From positions 135,410,223 to 135,474,222 of the forward strand of contig CM045761.1 of assembly GCA_025200525.1 (NCBI GenBank): a stretch of 64,000 nt of DNA, written 5' to 3'. The translations under genes and the position numbers were made by a program. Positions 23,401 to 34,515 of the stretch are shown here, piece after piece. The notes below the pieces were generated by a model, which did no database searches, was not told where the DNA came from, and worked only from the letters and a program-made list of their open reading frames with translations. The stretch's first letter is position 1; each line of letters opens with the position of its first letter. Source of the stretch: Camellia lanceoleosa (lineage: Eukaryota; Streptophyta; Magnoliopsida; Ericales; Theaceae).

Positions 23401-24438
23401 AATGATGTCAAATGGATTTAAAATTAATGAGTGTGACAAATGTGTTTATATTAAAAACACAGACAAAGGTTATGTCATTGTATGTCTTTATGTAGATGAT
23501 ATGCTCATCATAGATAGTAATAATGACATGATTAAAATTATCACGAAAATGTTGAATAAATATTTTGACATGAAAGACATGGGCATTGCTGATGTAATTC
23601 TTGGTATGAAAATTACCAAAATATCAGAAGGATATGTTTTGTCACAATCTTATTACATTGAGAAAATACTTGACAAATTCAGCAAAGATAATGATCATCT
23701 TGCTAGAACTCCTGTAGATGTTAATTTGTATCTTTCTAAGAATGTACAGGAAAATATTTCTCAATTAGAGTATGCCCAAATTATTGGAAGCTTAATGTAC
23801 TTGATGAATTGCACTCGCCCAGATATAGCTTATGCAGTAAGTAAATTTAGTAGATATACGAGTAATCCGGGACTAGAATACTGGAAAGCAATTATAAGGG
23901 TTCTTAGATATCTTCGATTTACTCGTAACATTGGATTTAATTATACTAGATATCCAGCAGTACTTGAAGGATACTGTGATGCAAATTGGATATCGGATAC
24001 TAGAGACTCGAAGTCCACCAGTGGGTATGTCTTTACTCTTGGTGGGGCGGCTGTATCTTGGAAATCTTCCAAACAAACTTGCATTGCTAGGTCTACTATG
24101 GAATCAGAATTCATAGCTTTAGACAAAGCTGGGGAAGAAGCAGAATGGCTTCGCCACTTCCTTGAAGATATTCCAATATGGTCAAAACCGGTGCCTGCTA
24201 TATGCATACATTGTGATAGTCAATCAGCTATAGGTAGAGCACAGAGTCATATGTATAACAAAGAAGTCACGATACATTAAATCGACATAACACCGTGAGA
24301 CAACTACTTTCTAATGGAATTATTTCCATAGAATATATTAAGTCTAAAGACAATATAGCGGATCCACTAACCAAAGGGTTAGCAAGAGAGTTAGTTGAGA
24401 ATTCATCGAGGGGAATGGGACTAAAGCCTATTAAATAA
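20431..24438 (+). pseudogene. Outer copia gag-pol polyprotein, many breaks
   Basis: Begins [17 protein letters not shown] at 20431 in the usual place after the leader. Seen in order: gag with [20 protein letters not shown] and a CCHC knuckle ([14 protein letters not shown]), protease [12 protein letters not shown], integrase (CEICVKAKLSKTPF, YSPQQNGIAERKNRTLKEMM), RT ([31 protein letters not shown]), RNase H ([20 protein letters not shown]) and a C-terminal ADPLTKGL. The closest clade by look is Tork/TNT1-like. Breaks include frameshifts near 20500, 20835 and 24278, and in-frame stops at 20998 (TAG), 21679, 22394 (TGA), near 22515 (TGA) and near 22772 (TAG). RT/RNase H (22886-24280) is one open frame. 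Most stops are one transition away from Trp TGG. Confidence 0.92.
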
Positions 24439-25021
24439 GAGTTACCACAACGGCAACCCAACCTAATTGACTGGAGATCCCAAGATCTAGGTTCAAAGGG
24501 ACAACCGAGTTGTGAATGACTCAGAAGGATCACTGGGAAGTCTAACTCTTACCCATTTCTATGATGAAATAGTGATGTCTGCAGCGTTTGAGATTAAGTA
24601 AAATTTTAATGATTCTTATATCTAGGTAAACCTAGTAGAGTATGGCAGGATACTCTTCATAAGAATCACCTATGTGAGTGTGAACTAGGCCGGTTCTATG
24701 AGATTTGTGAAGGGCTACAAATTCTCTAGAGTACTCATGAAAGACCAGGTTGTTTAGGGTCAAAATGAACACAATAGTGAAAACTAAACTGTGTCTGGAG
24801 ATATACTGTGTGAGTTTTATTGTCTTGGTTTACATAAACGGCTGAACAGTTCAAGACATCATGTTTACTGTTTAGCTAGTAAATCCAATAGTGTCTCACA
24901 AGGGAAGGTTCAAAGTCAAAAGCTACCTATCCTTTGCAGAATATTTCCAATTTCTGTACTCTCTGCTTTTAGATCATGTTGTTGCATTTTCTCTCCGTCA
25001 AATTCTATTCATGTGGGGGAT
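24439..25021 (+). other. 3' untranslated part of outer copia
   Basis: No ORF with domain signal. It ends with the polypurine tract at 25013-25020 immediately before the right LTR. Confidence 0.6.
25013..25020 (+). other. Polypurine tract of outer copia
   Basis: GTGGGGGA one base before the 3' LTR; the expected primer for plus-strand DNA synthesis. Confidence 0.75.
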
Positions 25022-26011
25022 TGTTGAAAAAATGGTTTAAGATAGGCATATTTTTTAGCCCAAATTTGAGTGGGCCCCAAACGTCTTTTGGGGTGGGTTC
25101 GAAGAGGTGAAGTGTTCCTTGCCGCGTGACAAGTCATACGGTGAAGACGGAATGTCAAAACCATTTATGAGTGAATGGAAAGTTGACATCGTTTCCAAGT
25201 ATAACATTAATTTTTAAGATAAAATTCATTTGAATTTTTTCACTAAAAATTATTGTGAGAATTTAATTTAATTCTAAATTTAAATTTTGAGTTCCTGAGT
25301 GGTTTTCTAAAATTTGTAATTATGGGAATTTAATTTAATTCTAAATTCAAATTTTAGGTTCCTAAGTGGTTTCCTAAAGTTTGTACATTTTCATTTATTT
25401 ATTAAACTATTCAAATAGTTTAATATATATATATATATTCAAATAGTTTAATATATATATATTTCAAATGGTTTAAAGAATAGTGGTCCAACAGTTACTT
25501 TAACTATTATCTAACGGATCACTTTTCATTTGGTTGAAATTTGTTTGAAATTTTGCAACGATCAAACCATGTTTGAATAGTGATGCACCTATTCTTTTCA
25601 AAATATACCTGTTCGGGTAAGTTGGAAAGGTCACCAACTGGGCTATAAATACATACCACTTTTCTAGCAGTTGGAAAGGTCACCAGCTGTCCAATTCTCA
25701 TCTAGTGCATATATTCTTCATATTAGTTTTAGAATAAATATTCAAAGAGTTAGAACACAGGTTTGGTTCGCCGAACAATTTGTTTTAGAGTGCTACTACA
25801 AATTGGTTAGGACCATTGTATCCTGGGAGATTGACGTCACATAACCGTAAGCACCGTAGCGGGGCGAATTTTTCTTAAGGATAGAGTGTCACACACTCGA
25901 CTTAGTCTTTGAATTATTTATTCGGTTCAACAAAATAAATTCTGTAAGTTTTATTTTATTTTGTTTGAATTATTTCAAGTTATTTTATTTACACAGAAGA
26001 TTGTTCCAACA
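25022..26011 (+). repeat. 3' LTR of outer copia element
   Basis: 990 bases, matches the left LTR throughout, with indels near 25425-25465 and 25665-25690. TATA box conserved; ends TTCCAACA. Confidence 0.93.
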
Positions 26012-26532
26012 GATTTGCGTATAGGTCTTAATAGGTAAATTTATTGTCTGATAGGTCCTGTGAGAATTAATGACGTTTCTCATCAAACACTATTAAAAAA
26101 TATTACTAATTTTTAATTTTCAGCGACATTTTAAAAATTGTCACAAAAATGTGACAATCTAAAAAAATTGTCACAGAAAAATGTCACTAATTGTAAGTTT
26201 TAGAGGCAATTTATAAAAATCGTGATAAAAAAAAAATCACTAATTATCAATTTTTAGCGACATATGCAAAAAAGCATCATAACAAATTATTTTTCTCGAC
26301 GATTTTATTAGAATTTATTTTGAATAGAACTTGATAGGAATTAAGTCTAACTATCTTAAACATTTATACATAATTTTTATATATAATGATGTGATTCATT
26401 ATGAATCATTCATTTCAAAACAAAACACTATTGAAAATGTATTTATTTACAATAATGATATTACCATATCATTTTTATAAAGCTTTTTATATTAATTTTA
26501 TATATGAATATAATTTTTTTCTAAAAAGGGCA
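26012..26532. other. AT-rich DNA with CACTA-like subterminal phrases
   Basis: Repeated inverted phrases such as ATTGTCACAAAAATGTGACA, AATTGTCACAGAAAAATGTC and TTTTAGCGACAT cluster at 26115-26300. They resemble subterminal repeats of CACTA elements, but no terminus was found. Otherwise non-coding. Confidence 0.4.
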
Positions 26533-26584
26533 ATTTTTTATTTTTATTTTTTGATTCATAGGAAGTTAAGAAACAAAAAGTAGA

Positions 26585-27114
26585 TATTACATCAAACTAA
26601 GAGATCTAGAGAGCGAATCTCTCTCGTACTTAGCCCCACTCATGTCAGCAATGAGAGGAGCTCTAACACTCACAGGGGCATCGTTTAGAATTACAACATG
26701 TTCATCTTATTCAACCCCTAGATCAGCAAGCTTATCAGTACACTTATCCCCTTCCCTCAGGGTGTGCTTAGGAGTGCTTTTGCACCTGGATAGCAGGAAT
26801 TTAGCATCTTCAATCAAAGCTTTGTAAGAAGAATTGGTGCTTCCATTCAGAATCTAGTTGATAGCCATTTCTGAGTCAGATTCAATCCCTACCTTCATAG
26901 TCCCTTTCTGAAATAGAATGGTTAAACCTCTGTAGATTGCCCAGAGTTCATCTTCCAAGCTAGTACAGTTGCCTAGTTTGCCATAATAGCCCTATATCTA
27001 AATGTCTGTATCATCTCTCAACAATCCATCATATCCAGATTGTTCTGGGACTCCTCCAGAGTAGCCATTTGTGTTGAGTTTGAGCTTACCTGCAGTGGGA
27101 AAACACCAACCAAT
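26585..27114 (-). pseudogene. LINE ORF2 C-terminal RNase H segment
   Basis: Minus-strand translation gives AGKLKLNTNGYSGG, EDELWAIYRGLTILFQKG and MKVGIESDSEMAI, the usual layout of the RNase H domain at the C-terminus of plant LINE ORF2. Several in-frame stops. Followed by the 3' tail. Confidence 0.75.
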
Positions 27115-28158
27115 TAGTCTATGTTAGGTTTTTATTTTTGGCAATCTCATTTGACAAAATTCCTTTCAATTGTAATTTTATTCAATATTTTATTTCAGTG
27201 AGACTGTGAGTTTTAAATGTGAATTTAACCCGAATTGTACTATCACAGAGAAGCTTGTGATGTTAATTCTACCATGTTTACTACTTCACTGACTATGTCG
27301 GGGATCAAGTTGCCCAGTCAGTTCACGAGAGTTGAGGAGGCAGCGCCCCTTGGCGGATCCGGGGCAGCGCCCAAGCGGGGTCAAGGGGCAACTCCCTCGA
27401 AGCAAAAAGCAAAATTGCAATTGAAGTTATTTTTCTGCTCAAGCAGCCATTTTTGCGTTCGAGCGGAGATTGCGACCTTTCAGAAGTTTCACTCGCCTGC
27501 AAAAGTATTAGGAGTTGTTTTTTTCCGCTCGAGTGACCATTCCTATGCTCGAGCGTATATCCGCTCGAGCGGCCATTCTTGTGCTTAAGCGGAGATCACG
27601 GATCTATTTTCTATAAATATGTGTTTCAGTCCGATTTTAGAATACGGTTTCTAGATCTTCTTTTTGGGTATTAGGGTTTTCATCTGGAGCTTCTTTGGTT
27701 GTTTCCTTTTGATATCTCTGAGAGTTTAATCATGAATTGAATAGATTATATCAAAGGGTTTGTTTTATTTACAAAAGAGAGAGTAGTTCTTCTGTGGATT
27801 CCGTGGAATTTGGGTCTGAAGCTTTGGTGGATTTTGGAGTGGCTCATTATCGTGGATTCGACTTCGGCATAGTGGATTCAACGTTGGGCAAGACGATTCT
27901 AAGGTGAAGACCGTGGTGGAAGAGGCATATAGGGGTCGATTCAATTCGGGCGTAGATTTGCTAGGCAATTGAAAGTGTACTTGTGTAATTCCTTTTGTCT
28001 TCTTAGCAGATTGCTTTGTGGCTTTTGTCCGTAATTTTTTTTATCACAATTAGAGGCGCTCCAATTGTGATTTTTTCACGTTAAAATTGTTGTATCGATT
28101 TGTCTTGATTATTTAATTGGGATTGTTATTTACTGCTTAAAATTGATATATAATCACA
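27115..28158 (+). mobile_element. LTR-like insertion in the LINE 3' part
   Basis: About 1.04 kb interrupts LINE coding sequence, and AACCAAT occurs at both junctions (27108-27114 and 28159-28165), consistent with a TSD. Inside are TG near 27122 and CA at 28157-28158, a TATA-like TCTATAAATATG near 27609, and a GC-rich motif cluster. No coding domain. A solo LTR in plus orientation fits best, but the TG does not abut the TSD, so the class is uncertain. Confidence 0.5.
27450..27592. repeat. CGCTCGAGCGG motif cluster
   Basis: Repeated palindromic units: CGTTCGAGCGGAGAT near 27458, CCGCTCGAGTGACCATTC near 27525, GCTCGAGCGTATATC near 27547, CCGCTCGAGCGGCCATTC near 27560 and GCTTAAGCGGAGATC near 27583. 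They lie 20-60 bases upstream of the TATA-like box, as enhancer repeats in an LTR would. Confidence 0.7.
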
Positions 28159-28165
28159 AACCAAT

Positions 28166-29488
28166 ATCTAGGAGATTTCTAGATTTTTCAATCTAGATTG
28201 ACTGTGATTAGGGTGAAGGGGGAATTGAAAGGCATCTTGGATTTCAAATGCACAATCAAAAATGCTTTTCTGGCCCTCTTGAATGAATTTAGTAGAATTT
28301 TCAAATTCCAAATTTGCCGGAGTGCAATAATAAAAACAAGGTTCCATTTTAAGTTCAGAAACCCTTTTTTTTTTTTTTTTATTTTTTTTTTTATGGATTG
28401 GAAGTAATCCATTCATTGAGAGGTTTAATAATTCCTCCTTCCACCATTTTACATTTTGAAATGCAGTCGAGACTTCCTTTGCTTTGACACTCCCTCTCAA
28501 GAGGTGGTTTATGTCTTCACTGAAAGTGCCACACCTGGGGCACAAATCATTAGGAGCAATGTTTCTCATAAGTATTAGTTGATTGGTTAGTAATCTCCCT
28601 TGCAATGTAAGCCAAATGACGTTTTTGAGGGGTTTTAATTTTCCATATCCAGCTCCAATAATTTCCATTCTCATCTTGTTGAGCAATGATCTTGTAAGCA
28701 GCTACAGTAGAGAAGTTGCCACTACAAGACCCATTCCAGTGTGGAGCATCATTATATATCTAGGCCTATGGATTTTCGAAATTTCCTCTCTATCTTGAGG
28801 TTGGAGCCCAATTTCCATTGATCTGAGATCTCAATTTCCCTCATCATCCAAAGTAGTCCTAGTAGTAGCTTCCTCATTAATTTGGTGGTTATTTTGATAG
28901 GTTAAAGGATGATTGCCACACCACCAATCCTTTCATAGTGACACTTTTTCCCTATTTCCAATTGTCTACTTCACTGCTTATCTAAGAGTATCCTTTTGCT
29001 TCACAATGCTTCTCCAAACATGGGATGCTCTTCTTTTTTCAGGCCAATCATAGATTTTGTTGTTGCTAAGGTATTTTCCTTGGAGCACCTTACACCAAAG
29101 TTTGTCTTTATCACTAATAATTTTCTAACCTAGTTTGGTAAGCAGGGTAGCATTCTGGTGTTTGGCTTTTTTGATTCCTAATCCCCTATCTTTTATGCTC
29201 TTACACACCTTGTCCCAGTTGACCAAATATACCTTTTTGTTGCTCTCAATATCACCCATAAGAAATTCCTATTGATCCTATCTAGATCATCACACAAGCT
29301 TTTAGGTAATTCCATGGTTTGCATGTTGTAACTAGGCAAAGCTGAAGTGATAGATTTCATAAGAGTAGTTCTACTAGTAAGAGATAGATTCCTAACTTTC
29401 CATCTAGATAGTTTGTTCTTGAGCTTCTCAATTAACTCATAGAAAATGTTCTTGGAAATTCTCTTATGGAGGAGACAGGCTCCCAAAT
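28166..29488 (-). pseudogene. LINE ORF2 segment: RT C-terminal part and zinc-binding domain
   Basis: Minus-strand translation from 29486 gives LGACLLHKRISKNIFYELI, LSRWKVRNLSLTSRTTLMKS and YNMQTMELPKSLCDDLDRIN (the region after the RT palm), then NWDKVCKSIKDRGLGIKKAK, and from 28686 the zf-RVT-like NDLCPRCGTFSEDINHLL. Multiple stops and frameshifts. Its 5' end is cut exactly by the CACTA element. Confidence 0.8.
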
Positions 29489-29491
29489 ACT

Positions 29492-29935
29492 CACTACAAG
29501 AAAAAGTGTCTTTGGAAACGAAAATTAATGACGAAAATAAATTTTGTCACAAAAGACGTACCTTTTAGTGAAGAAAATAATTTTTCGTCTCCAAATGTAC
29601 CATTTTTAGAGACAAAAATAAAATTTCGTCACCAATCTATATACATAATAAAAAAATTAGATGACGAAATTATTTTTCGTCATTATTTATATTTTTTTTT
29701 GTCACTAAAGATTTTCCCACTAATTTTTTGGATGGTGCCAAAATTTTTAGACTTTTGGTGAGGAAAAAATTAGTCACCAATAATAAAATTATTAATGACG
29801 AATATATTTTCGTCACCAATAATTTTTAATATTTTAATATTATTTAGTGAGAAAACTATTTTCGTGGCTAATAATTTTATCTTTTAGTGAGGAAATAATT
29901 TTGTCACCAAATAAATGATTTAGTTGCTAAAGATT
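29492..29935. repeat. CACTA left terminus and subterminal repeats
   Basis: TIR CACTACAAGAAAAAGTG followed by many inverted and direct short units: ATGACGAAAATAAATTTTGT, TTTTTCGTCTCC, AAATTTCGTCACC, TTCGTCACCAATAA. Such arrays bind the TNPA-type protein in known elements. Confidence 0.85.
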
Positions 29936-31332
29936 TTTAGAGGGAAATGAATATATCGGTGCCTTAGATACATCAGTTCTTCTTCTCACACACAGATTTG
30001 ACCACCAAACCTCACCCTACACGACCTCACCTCAGCGCATACCACCAACGCCGCTCGCCACCGCCACTCCTACCACTACCACCACCACCATTGCCTGCAG
30101 ATCACCACCGCTGCATCCTCACAGGTATTCTCTCACTCTCGGTCTATCTCTCTCTCACTTGCGGTCTGTTTTTCGCTTGTCTACCTCAGTCACTATCTCA
30201 CTCTCTCTCTGTTCCCCTTTCTCTTCTCTCACGCCTCACGCCTCTGTGTCTCTTCTCTCTCACGCCTCATGTCTCTGCCCTCATCTTTGTTATTAAAGCA
30301 TCACCGTAAAGGTTAGACGAGCACAATGCAAGGGTTAGACGAGCACACCGTAAGGGTTAGCACCACCGTCGCTTTGTCTCGGGTAGGTATGTCCTCTATT
30401 TCGCCCTCTCTCTCTTTCGCTCTCTGTGCGTGTGTGTGTGTCTCTCTCTATCTTCCTCTCTATGTCTTCTTCGATTCACATATACTTTCACACCTAACCC
30501 TAAAGTCGACCCAGCCCCAAATCGACCCACCTTGCTTGAGTGGTGATTGGATTCCTCTTTGGATTTCATCGCTTGTACACCCGTAAACAGTTGGAACAAT
30601 GCTTCCAGCTGTGCTTGTTCTTGCTCTTTGGACTTTCACCCCTTGAACACCATTACAACAGTCCAAACATGCCTTTTTTTGAATTGATTCCTGTCAATAG
30701 GGTGATTGGGGAAGATCCAAATCAATTTTATTTTCTCAATAAAATAAAGAACAAGAATTTAATGACCCCTTCACATGATTGATGTGAAGAATAGCTGTTC
30801 TCATATGTAACTATCTATCTCATTGGAAAATCAGGCATATTAATTAAAATGGCGAGTGAATGAAAATGAAATGGTATTTTTTTCCTATTGGTTTTTGGTG
30901 CAAAAGCGACTAATATTAATGTTGATTGAGTCAGGCATGAGTTAATAGGATTGATGAGGTTTTGATGTCTCAATTTTAGGTTCGAACATAAGAGTTAAGG
31001 TGTCAAGTTCAAGCCTCTCTTAATGGATCATTAGAGGTTTGCTTTTGCCTCTCCTCCTTACTCTCTGTTTTTGCTGATGGCTGTGTTTGTGTTTCTAAGA
31101 TTTGGAAATGTCCCATTGGTTGCTGATATAGGAAGCCTCTCCGTTGTGTTTCTACTATTTGGTTGCTAATATGGGTATGATTATACCCATAGTTGCTGAT
31201 ATGGGTATGATTATACCGATAGTTGCTAATATGGTTACTGATATGGGTATGATTATAACATTACACCCATAGTTGCTGATATGGGTATGATTAAAATCGA
31301 CGATTAAATGGTTTTTGTGATTAAAATCGACG
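29936..31332 (+). other. CACTA interior, CT-rich leader-like segment and tandem phrases
   Basis: The 30000-30300 segment is C/CT-rich, Pro-coding in one frame (CCACCGCCACTCCTACC), with possible splice donor ACAG|GTATTC near 30122. It looks like a 5' exon of a host or element gene, but I cannot name it. At 31165-31295 the phrase ATAGTTGCTGATATGGGTAT recurs in tandem about four times. No domain seen. Confidence 0.4.
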
Positions 31333-31431
31333 ATTAAAGACTTTCCACCATCATCACTGCCGTTAATTAAGACACTTCTCACAATTGACCCTGCTGAACG
31401 TCAAACTGCCACAGCTGCATTGAGGAGTGAA
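31333..31431 (+). pseudogene. Captured exon of a CDK-like Ser/Thr protein kinase
   Basis: An open stretch of 33 codons ends at a GTGAGC splice-donor-like site (31432). It reads KDFPPSSLPLI then DPAERQTATAALRSE, the C-lobe end of plant CDK-like kinases of the At1g54610/IBS1 type, where the exon also ends after SE before the FFTT motif. The rest of the kinase is absent (no catalytic HRD or DFG), so it is a gene fragment carried by the CACTA element. The two repeats of GATTAAAATCGACGATTAAA just upstream suggest rearrangement at its 5' edge. Family resemblance is from memory; the exon border agreement supports it. Confidence 0.65.
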
Positions 31432-32445
31432 GTGAGCTTTTATATTATTGCCCCTCTTTATTTGCTGTATTTGCAATATATAGGCTCTTGTTTGGGTGGT
31501 TTCTGCTTATTTTTCCTCTACTTTAACTGGTTTATGGTCAAATAACTTTCAAGTTTATTTTTTCATGTTAATCACTTGTCAAAATATGTAAGGTTCTCTT
31601 TTTGGGATATGACTAACAGATTAGTGAAATGAATTAATTCAATTACTGAGGCCCAGGATTGCCAAATAGTTTCTGAAGTCATTGCTGAGTCTTTTTGATA
31701 AAACTGAAATTTATGTACTGAAAAATTTACTACTGAATAAAACAAAGGCCTAGAATATGGTTATATTAGGATGCTGGTGCTATCAATGAATATATTTGTT
31801 GGGTTAGATATTAATTAATTTAATTTTTCATTATCAATTATAATAATGACTTAAGTGAGTTGGTTATTTGAGGCTATCTGCTTGAAATTGATTGATCTTA
31901 TCTTTACATTAGTGCAATTAGCTACTTGGATTCCTCCACACCTCAGAGGCACTACTTCTTACGCCTTGGTTAGATCATGTAAGTTTGCATGATGAAATTG
32001 TTTCAGACATCCTCTTGTAAAGGTTCAATAAGTTAAATTAAAGATCATTTTTATTTTTATTTTTTTTGTTGTTGGGTTAATAATTTGATTTTTTGAAATC
32101 ATAGGAAATGGTTACAAAAGGCTTCACTGTGTACTAGGTGCATGTGCTCTATGTGCTGACTTGAACTCCAAACAAATCTTATGATTTACTTGGGGCTTTG
32201 TAGGCAATAGTTAAACCAAATATTGGAATCCAACATTTCAATTTATTTCTCCATTTTAAACTTCAACTATTTAAAATCTAAATTCTTTTTGAATTTTTTT
32301 TGCCCCATAATATAATTCTTTTTGGTTTTCCTTTGGGATCTTTGTATGGTTACACAATCAAAGACATTTTTAAGTATGCAAAAGGAATGATGCAAATTGT
32401 TATTAACTTTTTTTTTTCCTTCTTTTTGTTTTTTTTTTTTTTTTT

Positions 32446-33330
32446 TTGATAATGCAATGAGGTCAATTATTTATGTGATGAGATCAACTCTTAAGTGGTG
32501 GTGGAGATTTGGCAATGAAGATAAGGTGTTATGGAAGAAAATAGTTTGTGGTAAGTATAATCTCCAAGGGAGCAGGTGGTGCCCACATGTTAAGAGATCT
32601 GATGCCCATTCTAGGATCTGGAAAGACATCCTATCAATGGGGAGCTTAAGACCTAAACTTTATAACCTATACTCAAATACAAATTGGAAATGGGGCTAGG
32701 ATTTTGTTTTGGAAAGATAAATGGATTAGAGATAGGTGTCTAAAGGAGGTGTTTCCAAGGTTGTATAGACTCTCAATTGATAGGCACAAATTAGTAAAGG
32801 AGGTACTTAACCTTAGAAGTGATTTACTTGATTTGGTACAAGGCTTTTGTAGAGAGTTGATGGATTGGAAAAATGAGGATATGGTCAGTTTAGTTAACAT
32901 GTTACTCTCTACTTGTGCACTTAGATCTGATAAAGAGGATGCTTTATATTGGAAGGCAGAAAACTCTGGTTGTTTTAGTGTTTCATCAGTGTATAGATGG
33001 TGTGAATTCAATCTTCATCCCAATGACATTGGACTTATTGCTAAATGATTTGGCACAATGTCTCTCCGCCCAAAGTCAAATCCTTTGTGTGGTTGGCTTG
33101 AAGGCAAAAGCTTAAAACTATTGTGTATCTGCAGAATATTTGTATCATAAATGGGAGTGCTAATATTGCTTGTGTGTTTTGTAAAGCTGAAGCAGAATCT
33201 GTAGCAGCAGGGGTGTTTTATTATTATTTTTTGTTTGTCTTATTGGGCTATTGCTTGTATTTTTTTTCTTTTTTTGCTTTGCTCTGTTGGTTGCTTGCCA
33301 AATTTTTTGTATAGCTTTTTAGATGGGTCA
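32446..33330 (+). pseudogene. LINE ORF2 3' fragment inside the CACTA element
   Basis: Reads STLKWWWRFGNEDKVLWKKI, DAHSRIWKDILSMGS, RCLKEVFPRLYRLSIDRHK and EDALYWKAENSGCFSVSSVY, the region before the zf-RVT domain, then part of the Cys motif (IACVFCKAEAESVA) and a 3'UTR-like tail. It is similar to the full-length LINE at 42440-48898 (WWWRFGSEKDALWKRV), so it is a 5'-truncated relative. Frameshifts and stops present. The T-rich tract at 32407-32447 precedes it. Confidence 0.75.
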
Positions 33331-34090
33331 ACAAGTACAGGAATTAAAAGAATGAAGCTTAAGCTTCAAACACCTATTGCAATTGCATAGCAACTGTTTT
33401 CTGCTTGTCAGAAGCTTGTGAAAGAAAAGTGCTAGCATGCCAAGGACTTGATGTCAGTAAATAAACAAGTTGGTAGTGTGAAAGAGTATGCAATGAAGAT
33501 GGAAAGTGTCAGCATTTCGTGGAAGAGACAAACTTTATCACTGATTTGCTGGTATGTTTCTTAGACTCCAAAATATTACGAGCTAGATGCAAACTTCTTG
33601 TGTCAAATTGATGTAACCAATCTATGTCTCTGACAATATTAATCAATCTTTTTTGTTCTTTTGTCTTGAATTTTATTTACGAAATTACATGTGTCTATCA
33701 AATGCAGATTGATAGTACACTTGCATGTATTGTCAAGATTATAAAATCAACTCTACAATTATCAAATCTTGATCTTGATGCTTCATATGCTAGAGAAATC
33801 TGTTCCAATGCCTTCCTCCTCAATTACTCGAAATGATATTAGTGAATTCTACCAATGTAGTTTAAATTTAATTCGTTGAAATAGAGGTAAATTTAATATC
33901 TAATTAAACAGATGTATTTTATTTAACTTGAATAACATGTGTCAACAACCTATAATTAAATAAGTTGGTTTGGTTGTTGTCTTTGGGTGCTAATATAGCA
34001 GGTTTGATGTTGTTAGTTTAGGTCTTAAGTATTGTTTGGTGCTTTTAGCTTGACTCTAAAACAGAGGCAGCAGGGTTTAAAGCCTTACAC
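33331..34090. other. CACTA interior, unassigned
   Basis: No domain or clear repeat recognised; AT-rich with scattered short ORFs. Could contain decayed TNPA-type exons. Confidence 0.35.
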
Positions 34091-34094
34091 ATTG

Positions 34095-34515
34095 TAGTAC
34101 ATAACACCTTAAGCTTGAAAATAGGTGTTGTAAGGGCATAATTGTGAAATAGCCATCTTTTTTAACACTTAATCTTGAAAATTAGCATCGGAGAGCAAAA
34201 TTGTGAATTAGCTATAAGAATTGGTTCAAACACCTTAATAAGGAGAAAAGTAACTCATAGAAACTCACAGAACAAGCATAAGAGTCCTAGTTTCAAAATT
34301 AAGCTCAAACTTGTATTTTTTTGAACACTTAGACTTAAAATAGGCATTCGAAGGGAAAATTTGTCTAATAGTTATGAAAATGTCCAGGAATTGGTTTGAG
34401 CACCTTATTAAGGATATAAATGACTTGTAGAAACTCATGGAATAAGTACAAGACTCTTAGTTTCAAAATTAATCTCAAACTTTCGTGTATGAACACTTGA
34501 CACTTAGAAATGAAA
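34095..34515 (+). repeat. Diverged outlying copies of the ~170-bp repeat
   Basis: Two to three degenerate units with the order CTTAAGCTTGAAAATAGG, AAATTGTGAATTAGCTAT, CAAACACCTTAATAAGGA, GAAACTCACAGAACAAGC, as in the main array but with many changes. They mark an older edge of the array. Confidence 0.65.

Larger units (their letters stand above)
14031..26011 (+). mobile_element. Ty1-copia retrotransposon (outer), interrupted by a second copia
   Basis: Two ~990-base LTRs (14031-15028 and 25022-26011), both with TGTTG...CCAACA ends, enclose a copia gag-pol on the plus strand. A second copia element (15528-20302) sits in the 5' untranslated part. A polypurine tract precedes the right LTR. The flanking 5-mers differ (GGAGG left, GATTT right), so no TSD is seen. 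The LTRs differ by many substitutions and indels, so it is older than the nested element. Confidence 0.92.

Noticed and set aside
24791..25027. 78-codon frame before the right copia LTR
   Set aside because: Runs through the 3' untranslated part and polypurine tract into the LTR; no domain.
29998..30309. 103-codon Pro/Leu-rich frame
   Set aside because: Low-complexity CT-rich DNA; kept only as a leader-like segment, not called as a gene.
31905..31985. Possible second captured exon (WIPPHLRGTTSYALVRS) inside the CACTA
   Set aside because: Open frame with a GTAAGT-like donor after it, but I could not match it to any family, so it is not annotated as an exon.
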